Of a stretch of 5,946 nucleotides of DNA, positions 1 through 5,704 are shown one piece after another (position 1 is the stretch's first letter; each line of letters opens with the position of its first letter). The translations under genes and the position numbers were made by a program. Source of the stretch: Desulfobacterales bacterium (GTDB lineage Bacteria; Desulfobacterota; Desulfobacteria; Desulfobacterales; C00003060); the NCBI GenBank assembly GCA_030613145.1, contig JAUWMM010000134.1, positions 1 through 5,946 on the forward strand. The letters are read 5' to 3'. A model generated the notes under the pieces. That model ran no database searches, was not told the origin of the DNA, and saw nothing but the letters and a program-made list of their open reading frames with translations.

Positions 1-3000
1 TCGCCCTTCTGTTTTACTAAGTCAGCTTCCGTCTGTCCTGCCCCGGGGCGTGAGGTCTTGAAATCAACAATCCACCAACCGTCTCCGTCTTGCTTAACAA
101 AGTCAAGAATACCCGTCAGGATCACGCCCGGCAGGCTCACGGCCTCTAAGGCGTATTCGCTTTCCCCATAAGGACTTGTGCGGTCAAGTAGCCATTGAAA
201 AAAGGGCTCTTTCTGGCAGGCCGTTACATCATTTGCAATCTCTTGCGCGACAGCTGTGGCCGTGTCCGGGTTCATCCCCTCGGCTGCAAGGGCTGTTGCG
301 CTTCTTTCAGTTTCCGGGAGCTCTCCGTGGTGCCAGAGAGTCTCAATGAGCCGCGGGGTTATGGTGCCTCTAATAGCAGCATGCTCAGCCGTCTCGGTCT
401 CGCCCTCACCCACTCCCAAACCCTCCCCCTTGCTAACCAGGTCTGGGCCAGGGGGGGAGGGCGAAGAATCCGCAAGTTCGGAAGGCGTTTCAATGCGATA
501 AGGAAGTGGCTGGGCCTCAAAGGGCACAGGGTCGGGCAGAGGCTGGATCTCCTTACCCTTTTCGTCGGCAACTCTTGGACCGGCCGGATTATAGAAGGTG
601 GAAATCAGCTGCCCATCATGAGTGGTTGCGTGTGTCAGCACCAAGGCTAACGGGGAGTCCTTGGGGGTTTTCAGGCCGCATTTCGAATTTGTTGCCACGC
701 CGCTTAATAAAAGCCCCTTCCTGGCACGTGTTGTACCTACGTAAAGGAGCCGCTTGGCCTCTCCCACTTTGCGACCATTGGCCAGGCGCTTTAGTAGACG
801 ATAGCCAGGCTCGGGGTCACCCAGCCTCCTGTCAGGCCCCATGGCAATAAGTGGGAGTCCCGGCGGCTCTGAAGATCGTTCCAACAGATAGGGTGGGTGT
901 TGACCGACAGCGAGTGGTCGCCAATCGAGAAAGGGAAGAAAGACCACATCAAACTCAAGTCCTTTTGCCGCATGTACGGTCATCAGGTCTACCGGAGTAC
1001 CAGCAGCATCCGGAGACTCGGGGGCATAGAGGGTCTCGAGGGCCAAATCAAGACGCAACAGGGTTTCCTCGGGGATACCTGTTTCAATTGACTCCAGTAC
1101 CTCAAGGAACAAACGGCAGTTGGCAACACCCTCAGCACCAAACCTGGCAGCCACTCTTGCGGGTCCATCAAGAGCCATCCATACATCTCGAACCACTTTG
1201 GCCAGGGGATCTCTCCCCACCCGCCGGCGGGCCAGGTCCAGTTCCTGCTGTATGCGCTCTATCTCTGGATATTGTTCGGCGGCAAGTTTTAGCTTGCGGG
1301 ACCAGGCAACAGGAGGCATCCGGGCAATCTTGAGCAATAATGTGGTATCTACCCACGCCCAGGGAGACCGCACAAGAGACGCCCAGGCAAGATCATCATG
1401 TGGCCGGCACAGGGCAGTCGTCATCTGGTATAGATGCACGACCTCGGGTTGTTCCGCCACCTTCAGCCCTTCCTTTACTCGTACAGCCAAGCCGGTTTTG
1501 CGTAGAGCCTTCAGGTAAAGGGGCAGGCGATTTCGGGTAAAGAGTAGTATCCCGACGCTTGCACCGGGCGATCCTTCAAATAAGATGTAATTAACAGTTT
1601 GGGCCAACCACTGGGCCTCTGCCTCTGCCGGGGAAGAAACCCGGTTGTCTTTAAAGAAGATATTCAGGGATACGGAACCGATTTGCGCCTTTTCTTGGAG
1701 CCTAAGGTGTGCCGTTGACGGCTGGAAAGGGACTTCATCAAAGGCGGCCTCGGGGTTCGCCATTACGGTACGGCTAAAAAGCTGGTTTGTCCAAGTAACA
1801 AGCGGGGGTTGTGAACGAAAATTGGCTTCAAGCCGTATGTTGGTCACCGGCAGAAGCCCCCGGCCTGAAACAGGTATACCCTTTCTTGCTTCCAGGAAGA
1901 GCCTAACCTCGGCCTTTCTAAAGGCATACACTGACTGTTTGGGATCTCCAACCAGAAATATCGTGCGACCGTCACCATGGGCCCACCCGGCACAGAGACC
2001 CTGGATGAACGTCCACTGGCTGCGACTGGTGTCCTGAAATTCATCTACAAGGATGTGCTGAATACGATGGTCCAGAAAAAGCTGGAGATCGCTCACGGCA
2101 TCTTCGCCTACGGTTTTTAAGGCAGCCTGTTCCAGTCCCACGAAGTCAAGGATATGCTGTTGCCGACATCTTTTTTCGTATGTAGTGATTGCCTGGGCCA
2201 CCAGTATGATCAGATCAGCCAAGGCTCCAATATCCGTAAAGGACTGATCTTGGTCAGGGAGATCTTTCAAGTCGCAAAGCAAACGGCCCGGCTCTGCGGG
2301 AAGGCCTGTTACCTGTTGCCCCCATGGTCCCTTGGCAAATCCCTTGTAAAAGCCTCCCATAGCAGGGCCGGTCTTTTGGCGGGGCCTCCCATCCTTAGTA
2401 GTTAATGCATCGGCTATTGCTTTCCAGGCGGACAGGTCCGTCCATGCCGTTCCAGGGAGGGCCTCAGGGAGGATCGCCGCATTAGGGGCGCTCTTTTCTT
2501 TAAGGTGACGCCAAAAGGCATTCCAATTTTGACCTAGTGTTGTAGCCCTGAAGATCTCGGAAGCATCCTCGAGAAAACCTTCTACTACACCCCCCATACG
2601 TCTGGTGAGAGCCGCCTCAAAGTCGTCCAGGTTGGGATAAACCCTGAGGGCCTTAACCAGGTCGGAAAAGAGGTCTCTCTTTCTTATAAGGTCTTTTATC
2701 TCATCTACAAGGGCAGGCAGGCGGTTGTTCAGACGCAGAAGCCGAGCTTCAAACGCCCTGCGTTCAGCGGCTCCTTCAGGCATGGAGAGAACATCCCTGA
2801 TCATCTCCCGAATCGATTCATCCAGAACAAGACCCTGCTCTTCTTCTTCAATTACCACGCTTTCCGGCGAAACTTCGGCCTCCAGGGGCGCCCGTTTTAC
2901 TATGGTGTAGCAGAAACCATGAAAGGTCGTCACCTGGAGTCCTTCAGGGGAAAGCAAAAGGAAGCGATGCGCTTCGTGGTGTTTAAGGGCCTCTTTTGCG

Positions 3001-3275
3001 CTTTCCAATAAACTCGCCTCAAGGTCATCGGCAGGATCGAGCCCGGAGGATGCCTTTTGTAAAAGCCCTGCGATGCGGGCTTTCATCTCGCCCGCTGCCT
3101 TGTTCGTAAAGGTAAGGGCCAAAATCTCATTGGGATGCCTGGCACAGCTTAATAGCTTTAAGAACCGGGCCACAAGAAGCATGGTCTTGCCGGAACCCGC
3201 CGGTGCCTCCACATGATGGCTACGGGTAATATCAATGGCAAGCTTTCTGGCCTCGTTGTCCGCGGGTAGGTTCAT
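1..3275 (-). CDS. RecB/AddA-type UvrD superfamily 1 helicase with C-terminal PD-(D/E)XK nuclease domain, 3' end outside window
   Basis: This is an ATP-dependent DNA helicase-nuclease of the RecB/AddA family (COG1074 type), expected to process double-strand breaks for recombination in the cytoplasm. The 1091 visible codons carry the superfamily 1 motifs in order: Walker A APAGSGKT (residues 24-31), motif Ia LALTFTNKAAGEM (52-64), TFHGF (117-121), motif II VDEFQDT (410-416), motif III GDPKQSVYAFR (443-453), NFRS (485-488), motif V TVHAAKGLEFD (766-776) and motif VI YVGTTRAR (845-852). After a proline-rich linker (about 905-960) comes a nuclease core with GILDF (Asp about 1058) and VDFKTS (Asp 1071, Lys 1073). 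ATG at 3275 puts Walker A at the usual distance from the N-terminus; an in-frame TTG lies 8 codons upstream. The gene begins 4 bases after the dehydrogenase stop, so translation is probably coupled. An AddB-like nuclease partner is expected nearby but is not in the window. Whether to call it addA or a stand-alone RecB-like protein cannot be settled here. Confidence 0.93.
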   Translation of the reverse strand, partial: MNLPADNEARKLAIDITRSHHVEAPAGSGKTMLLVARFLKLLSCARHPNEILALTFTNKAAGEMKARIAGLLQKASSGLDPADDLEASLLESAKEALKHHEAHRFLLLSPEGLQVTTFHGFCYTIVKRAPLEAEVSPESVVIEEEEQGLVLDESIREMIRDVLSMPEGAAERRAFEARLLRLNNRLPALVDEIKDLIRKRDLFSDLVKALRVYPNLDDFEAALTRRMGGVVEGFLEDASEIFRATTLGQNWNAFWRHLKEKSAPNAAILPEALPGTAWTDLSAWKAIADALTTKDGRPRQKTGPAMGGFYKGFAKGPWGQQVTGLPAEPGRLLCDLKDLPDQDQSFTDIGALADLIILVAQAITTYEKRCRQQHILDFVGLEQAALKTVGEDAVSDLQLFLDHRIQHILVDEFQDTSRSQWTFIQGLCAGWAHGDGRTIFLVGDPKQSVYAFRKAEVRLFLEARKGIPVSGRGLLPVTNIRLEANFRSQPPLVTWTNQLFSRTVMANPEAAFDEVPFQPSTAHLRLQEKAQIGSVSLNIFFKDNRVSSPAEAEAQWLAQTVNYILFEGSPGASVGILLFTRNRLPLYLKALRKTGLAVRVKEGLKVAEQPEVVHLYQMTTALCRPHDDLAWASLVRSPWAWVDTTLLLKIARMPPVAWSRKLKLAAEQYPEIERIQQELDLARRRVGRDPLAKVVRDVWMALDGPARVAARFGAEGVANCRLFLEVLESIETGIPEETLLRLDLALETLYAPESPDAAGTPVDLMTVHAAKGLEFDVVFLPFLDWRPLAVGQHPPYLLERSSEPPGLPLIAMGPDRRLGDPEPGYRLLKRLANGRKVGEAKRLLYVGTTRARKGLLLSGVATNSKCGLKTPKDSPLALVLTHATTHDGQLISTFYNPAGPRVADEKGKEIQPLPDPVPFEAQPLPYRIETPSELADSSPSPPGPDLVSKGEGLGVGEGETETAEHAAIRGTITPRLIETLWHHGELPETERSATALAAEGMNPDTATAVAQEIANDVTACQKEPFFQWLLDRTSPYGESEYALEAVSLPGVILTGILDFVKQDGDGWWIVDFKTSRPGAGQTEADLVKQKG
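400..464. repeat. Palindromic GC-skewed element inside the helicase-nuclease linker
   Basis: TCGCCCTC (400-407) is repeated exactly in inverted orientation as GAGGGCGA (457-464). The interior is also roughly complementary, with CCCTCCCCC at 421-429 facing the G-rich run at 451-460. Within the minus-strand gene it is read without a stop as residues of about 937-959, giving a low-complexity peptide rich in Pro, Ser, Gly and Glu. It falls in the linker between helicase and nuclease domains, where an insertion would be tolerated. Small C-rich/G-rich palindromes of this style are scattered in many proteobacterial genomes and sometimes sit in frame inside genes. That this one is such an insertion is inference. 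Confidence 0.5.
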
Positions 3276-3279
3276 ACCT

Positions 3280-4308
3280 TTATCTAAGCGGTTCGACAAT
3301 AACCTTGGTTGCCTCTTGTGCCTCAGCCACCACCTGAAAGCCCTTGCTCGTTTCTGACAGACTCAGCCGATGTGTGATCATTTTTCTTACATTTATGCGA
3401 CCCGCACGAATTAACTCCATAGCCGTCATATGATCTGCGGGGCTTCCGGCATACGAGGTAGTAAGTGTTATGTCGTTTCGAAAGAACAGCTCATTCACAG
3501 AGACTGGAAGAGTTACGCCCGGATCTGTTGGCGCAAAAAACAGTACCGTCCCTCCACGTTCCACCGATTCAAGGGCTTGTATGTTGGCCGACTTTGCCCC
3601 GGTGCATACCAGGACCTTATCTGCAAGCCAGCCATCGTTAACACTGCGCAGTTCAGATGGAATGTCCTTGCCGGCGTGAATGGCGGCATCGGCCCCAAAG
3701 GCTTTAGCCGTCTTCAGGCGAGCATCACTGATGTCAGTGGCTACCACCCGGCCGGCACCCAGAGAGCGGGCAAGTTGTATGTGTAACAGGCCTGCAATCC
3801 CGCTGCCAATCACAAGCACTGTCTCACCCGGCCGCAGCCCTGCAATCCTTTGGCCGCGCAGCACACAGGCCAGAGGCTCTGTAAACGTGGCCTCTTCAAA
3901 GGAGACCTCGTCTGGAATCGGATACACACCATAGGCTACATTGATAGCCGGCAGCCTAACATATTCGGCAAAGCCGCCCGGTTCGAAATTCGTGCTGCGT
4001 AGTGTATCACAGACCGTATGATGCCCGCTGAGACAGTAACGGCAAGTGTTGCAGGGGACATGGTGGGATGCGACAATACGGTCCCCCTTCTTGTAGCGAC
4101 CAACCCCCTCTCCCACCTCAACAACTTCTCCGGCAATTTCGTGGCCAAGGACCAAGGGTGCCCTCTTGACCCGATACCACTCCATCACATCGCTGCCGCA
4201 GATGCCACTCGCCTCTATCCGAACGAGCAGTTCACCCGGACCTATCCTGGGAATGGGCATCTCCTCTATCCGGATATCCCTGTTATTGTAATACATGGCA
4301 ACTCGCAT
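3280..4308 (-). CDS. Zinc-dependent medium-chain alcohol/polyol dehydrogenase
   Basis: This is an NAD(P)-dependent oxidoreductase of the medium-chain dehydrogenase superfamily (COG1063, threonine/sorbitol dehydrogenase type) that interconverts a secondary or primary alcohol and its carbonyl. The 342 residues match the family's usual length. Catalytic zinc ligands are Cys37 (in GICGSD) and His56-Glu57 (in LGHEIAG); Glu144 (in TEPLAC) is the usual fourth position. Structural zinc is held by Cys86, Cys89, Cys92 and Cys100. The Rossmann loop GSGIAG spans 168-173, and Asp192 at the end of the second strand favours NAD+ over NADP+. The start at 4308 is preferred over the ATG at 4329 because GGAGG at 4318-4322 sits 9 bases upstream and the N-terminus MRVAMYY fits the family. 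The stop lies 4 bases before the helicase start. The exact substrate (sorbitol, threonine, butanediol or other) cannot be told from sequence, so no gene symbol is given. Confidence 0.93.
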   Translation of the reverse strand: MRVAMYYNNRDIRIEEMPIPRIGPGELLVRIEASGICGSDVMEWYRVKRAPLVLGHEIAGEVVEVGEGVGRYKKGDRIVASHHVPCNTCRYCLSGHHTVCDTLRSTNFEPGGFAEYVRLPAINVAYGVYPIPDEVSFEEATFTEPLACVLRGQRIAGLRPGETVLVIGSGIAGLLHIQLARSLGAGRVVATDISDARLKTAKAFGADAAIHAGKDIPSELRSVNDGWLADKVLVCTGAKSANIQALESVERGGTVLFFAPTDPGVTLPVSVNELFFRNDITLTTSYAGSPADHMTAMELIRAGRINVRKMITHRLSLSETSKGFQVVAEAQEATKVIVEPLR

Positions 4309-4317
4309 GTTTCGTGT

Positions 4318-4322
4318 CCTCC
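4318..4322 (-). promoter_or_regulatory. Ribosome binding site that decides the dehydrogenase start
   Basis: GGAGG on the minus strand lies 9 bases before the ATG at 4308. The longer candidate start at 4329 would place this site inside the coding sequence, so the shorter protein is favoured. Confidence 0.75.
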
Positions 4323-4356
4323 GGATCACCTGTAATGAATTTTTCCTATAGGGGTT

Positions 4357-4386
4357 TGTCTATCCCGGAAAATCCGGATGTGTCAA
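4357..4386 (-). promoter_or_regulatory. Candidate sigma-70-type promoter with embedded palindrome, upstream of the dehydrogenase
   Basis: On the minus strand a perfect TTGACA (4386-4381) is followed after 18 bases by TAGACA (4362-4357), a weak -10 box matching 3 of 6 positions. The spacer contains CCGGA-TTT-TCCGG (4377-4365), a 5-base inverted repeat with a 3-base centre. Its position between -35 and -10 would suit a repressor operator. The start codon is about 50 bases further on. The -35 box is convincing; the -10 box and the operator role are inference. Confidence 0.4.
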
Positions 4387-4426
4387 GTGAACATCGCAAC
4401 CCCAAATATCTTACACCACTGAACAA

Positions 4427-4447
4427 CCCTCGTCTATAAGACGAGGG
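4427..4447. repeat. Perfect 9-base hairpin with 3-base loop
   Basis: CCCTCGTCT (4427-4435) and AGACGAGGG (4439-4447) are exact inverted copies around ATA. No T-run follows on either strand, so it is not a standard terminator. It is the first of a series of hairpins and shares the sequence CGAGGGGTT (4442-4450) with the hairpin at 4591-4604. It may be part of a repeat family or a transcript-end structure. Confidence 0.6.
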
Positions 4448-4459
4448 GTTCTATGTCGG

Positions 4460-4475
4460 GTTGATTAAAATCAAC
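4460..4475. repeat. AT-rich 7-base palindrome followed by a T-run
   Basis: GTTGATT (4460-4466) and AATCAAC (4469-4475) are exact inverted copies, followed on the plus strand by TGTTTTT. The shape resembles an intrinsic terminator for plus-strand transcription, but no plus-strand gene ends upstream and the stem is AT-rich. It may instead stop stray transcription or be part of a repeat. Confidence 0.35.
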
Positions 4476-4480
4476 TGTTT

Positions 4481-4562
4481 TTGTCATGCCGGACTCGATC
4501 CGGCATCAAGAAGTCCCAAGAATCTTATTCCCTGGATTCCGGCTCTTTGGCCGGAATGACAA
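4481..4562. repeat. Dispersed-type palindromic element with GTCAT...ATGAC ends and two internal hairpins
   Basis: The outer ends TTGTCAT (4481-4487) and ATGACAA (4556-4562) are exact inverted copies. Inside are two strong hairpins: ATGCCGGA/TCCGGCAT (4486-4493 with 4499-4506, loop CTCGA) and ATTCCGGC/GCCGGAAT (4536-4543 with 4550-4557, loop TCTTTG). The arrangement, including CCTGGATTCCGG, matches the style of a widespread intergenic bacterial repeat recognised from memory. These are non-coding, REP/MITE-like, and usually present in many copies per genome. The copy number in this genome cannot be seen from one window. Confidence 0.75.
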
Positions 4563-4604
4563 GTCGCTTGGCGACAACGTAAAACTTGCTTCGCCTGAAG
4601 GCGA
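4563..4604. repeat. Two further small hairpins directly abutting the palindromic element
   Basis: GTCGC-TTG-GCGAC (4563-4575) starts on the base after the preceding element ends. TCGCC-TGAA-GGCGA (4591-4604) follows 15 bases later, and a weaker TCCC/GGGA pair lies at 4618-4630. The abutment suggests either one longer repeat unit or several repeats inserted side by side. Confidence 0.5.
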
Positions 4605-4630
4605 GGGGTTTCAACCATCCCCGAGAGGGA

Positions 4631-4669
4631 CACTAATGACATTTTCTGCGCACATAATGACAATTTTTG
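4631..4669. repeat. Tandem direct repeats resembling insertion-sequence end repeats
   Basis: Two imperfect copies lie about 20 bases apart: CACTAATGACATTTTCTG (4631-4648) and CACATAATGACAATTTTTG (4651-4669). Both carry a TAATGACA core followed by a T-run. Terminal regions of IS21-family elements carry comparable repeated transposase-binding sites. No transposase gene is present, so at most this is a relic end. Confidence 0.35.
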
Positions 4670-4799
4670 TAACATTCTGATGAACCATGCCCCCTTTGTT
4701 AATTGGCATAACCATTTGAAAATTTAAGCAATAAACCAGAATAGCGATTTTGGCATGAATATTGAGTAAATCAGAGCATAAGGCTCCGTTCTGTTTTTA

Positions 4800-4835
4800 G
4801 TACCTAAGTTGTGAAATTCGTGTTTTTTCAGGTAC
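4800..4835. repeat. Short inverted repeat just outside the octamer-repeat element
   Basis: GTACCT (4800-4805) and AGGTAC (4830-4835) are exact inverted copies separated by 24 AT-rich bases. A T-run (4793-4797) precedes the left copy. It may be a weak stem-loop or a boundary of the adjacent inverted-repeat element. The match is short enough to be chance. Confidence 0.25.
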
Positions 4836-4837
4836 AA

Positions 4838-5057
4838 AATTTAAAAAATAATCACGAAAGCACGAAACGACGAAAGCACGAAAGAGAAAAAGAACGAAAA
4901 AGACCAAAGCACAAATATATGCAATGCGCCGAAAATTCAATGTGAGAAACTTTGGCAATGTGTCATTGGGATTTGACTCGACATTTGGTTTTAGTATTTG
5001 ACATTGCTGCTTTTTGTGTTTTCGTACTTTCGTGTTTTCGTGATAAATTTTTTTGGT
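4838..5057. repeat. Imperfect inverted-repeat element with arms of tandem 8-base units
   Basis: The left arm holds exact 8-base periodicity: TCACGAAA, GCACGAAA, CGACGAAA, GCACGAAA (4852-4883), then decaying units such as GAACGAAA (4892-4899). The right arm, read on the minus strand from 5043 to 5012, gives TCACGAAA, ACACGAAA, GTACGAAA, ACACAAAA. Similarity extends outward into A-rich sequence (AAAATTTA next to ATCACGAAA) and inward to a GCAATG in each arm (4921-4926 and the complement of 5002-5007). The left arm is longer by several units. The interior of about 75 bases has repeated ATTTGAC/CATTTG words and no coding potential. It looks like a MITE-like or expandable repeat. Confidence 0.6.
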
Positions 5058-5063
5058 TTCGGT

Positions 5064-5092
5064 TTGTCCGGGTTAGGTTTTGTTCCTTAATA
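5064..5092 (+). promoter_or_regulatory. Weak candidate promoter for the lipoprotein gene
   Basis: TTGTCC (5064-5069) and TTAATA (5087-5092) are 17 bases apart in an AT-rich stretch directly after the right arm of the octamer repeat and just upstream of the ribosome binding site. Both boxes deviate from consensus, and in such AT-rich DNA other choices exist. The position is plausible but the boxes are not compelling. Confidence 0.25.
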
Positions 5093-5101
5093 AATTTGCA
5101 T

Positions 5102-5108
5102 GGAGGTG
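5102..5108 (+). promoter_or_regulatory. Strong ribosome binding site of the lipoprotein gene
   Basis: GGAGGTG lies 6 bases before the ATG at 5115. It fixes that start over the in-frame ATG at 5100, which overlaps the site and has no binding site of its own. Confidence 0.8.
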
Positions 5109-5114
5109 ACCAAA

Positions 5115-5618
5115 ATGAAAAATAGACATTTTGCGAGTAGCCTCATGGTTGTGGTCTTTGCCATTGTTGCTTTGGTGGTGGTAGGCTGTAACGATATCAA
5201 TGGAGGCGGCTGGATTAAAAAGAGTAACGGGAAAAAAGCAAATTTCGGTTTCAATTTTAAATGTAAGGGTGAAGGTCTTGGAAATGCGGAGGCATCCGGC
5301 CAGCTGCAATTCAACGACCACGAAACGGGCGTCAAGTTTCACGGCGTGGTTGATTCAGTGCCTGAAAATACTTGTGGTGGCGCTGCAAAGGCACTTGAGG
5401 GCCACTATCTTGGTTCCTACACTCCACAACCACGAAAACTCGGTAAAGGAGGTAGGTTTGTAATTTATCTGGCGGCCAAGGACAAGGGTGAATCAGGCCC
5501 CTCGAAAGGTGATTCTTTCGAACTTAGCCTAACAGGCGGCATCTATGATGGTTACTCACTACATGGCACCTTGGAAGGTGGTAACATTCAAGCTCCCGGA
5601 GCTGAAATAGTTGAATAA
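5115..5618 (+). CDS. Small secreted lipoprotein with a post-COAP-1-like domain
   Basis: The 167-residue protein starts with a lipoprotein signal peptide: MKNRH, a hydrophobic stretch (residues 6-23), and the lipobox VVGC with the lipidated Cys at 25. Asn at position +2 does not signal inner-membrane retention in the enterobacterial rule, so an outer-membrane or surface location is plausible. The mature part is Gly-rich and beta-like: GGGWI (30-34), KANFGF (41-46), a phrase around FNDHETGVKFHGVV (66-79), GESGPSKGDSFEL (125-137), and a closing GTLEGGNIQ (151-159). This order resembles, from memory, the domain called post-COAP-1 found in secreted bacterial proteins, whose function is unknown. 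Cys50 and Cys87 could form a disulfide. The gene has its own ribosome binding site and terminator and no same-strand neighbour, so it is probably a single-gene transcript. No enzymatic motif is visible. Confidence 0.85.
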   Translation: MKNRHFASSLMVVVFAIVALVVVGCNDINGGGWIKKSNGKKANFGFNFKCKGEGLGNAEASGQLQFNDHETGVKFHGVVDSVPENTCGGAAKALEGHYLGSYTPQPRKLGKGGRFVIYLAAKDKGESGPSKGDSFELSLTGGIYDGYSLHGTLEGGNIQAPGAEIVE

Positions 5619-5642
5619 GAACAGTTGGTTAGTTTATACCTG

Positions 5643-5674
5643 AAAGGCAGGGTCAGAAACGGCCCTGCCTTTTT
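5643..5674 (+). terminator. Intrinsic terminator after the lipoprotein gene
   Basis: AAAGGCAGGG (5643-5652) pairs exactly with CCCTGCCTTT (5663-5672) around a 10-base loop, and the T-run continues to 5674. It lies 24 bases after the stop codon. On the minus strand no T-run follows the hairpin, so it would be a poor terminator for the converging gcvPB transcript, though it could protect that 3' end. Confidence 0.9.
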
Positions 5675-5704
5675 CTTGTCTGTTTTATAGAACCCCCTCC
5701 GGTT

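Larger units (their letters stand above)
4387..5063. other. Long intergenic region filled with short repeats, no credible gene
   Basis: I find no reading frame here with both a ribosome binding site and a recognisable product. The left part (to about 4670) is moderately GC-rich and consists of consecutive hairpins and repeat elements. The right part (4670-5060) is strongly AT-rich and contains the octamer-based inverted repeat. The individual elements are listed separately. Bases 4671-4799 show nothing I can assign beyond AT-rich sequence. Confidence 0.7.

Noticed and set aside
195..2405. Many plus-strand open frames of 60-160 codons across the first 2.4 kb, and a similar one at 2725-2910
   Set aside because: They lie antisense to the continuous helicase frame, give unrecognisable Arg/Pro/Ser-rich proteins and have no ribosome binding sites. 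They are shadows of the helicase gene.
1..3275. Possible frameshift or pseudogene in the helicase, since no complete long frame closes within the window
   Set aside because: Reading the minus strand in triplets from 3275 to 3 gave one uninterrupted frame with all helicase motifs and a nuclease core. The frame simply leaves the window.
4486..4680. Open frames on both strands over the repeat cluster (64 and 63 codons)
   Set aside because: They translate the palindromic repeat itself (peptide beginning MPDSIRHQE), a familiar artefact of this repeat type, and lack ribosome binding sites.
4703..4765. Two sigma-54-like sites (TTGGCAT at 4703-4709 and at 4750-4756, the latter as TTGGCATGAATATTGA)
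   Set aside because: The -24 halves are good, but both lack the nearly essential GC of the -12 half (TG and GA instead), and no gene starts shortly downstream.
4852..5043. Octamer repeats considered as a CRISPR array or plasmid-type iterons
   Set aside because: The units are 8 bases with no spacers, unlike CRISPR. There is no replication initiator gene nearby to support an origin.
5073..5342. Minus-strand open frames of 82-89 codons over the start of the lipoprotein gene
   Set aside because: They are antisense to a gene with a signal peptide, lipobox, strong ribosome binding site and terminator, and show no recognisable features of their own.
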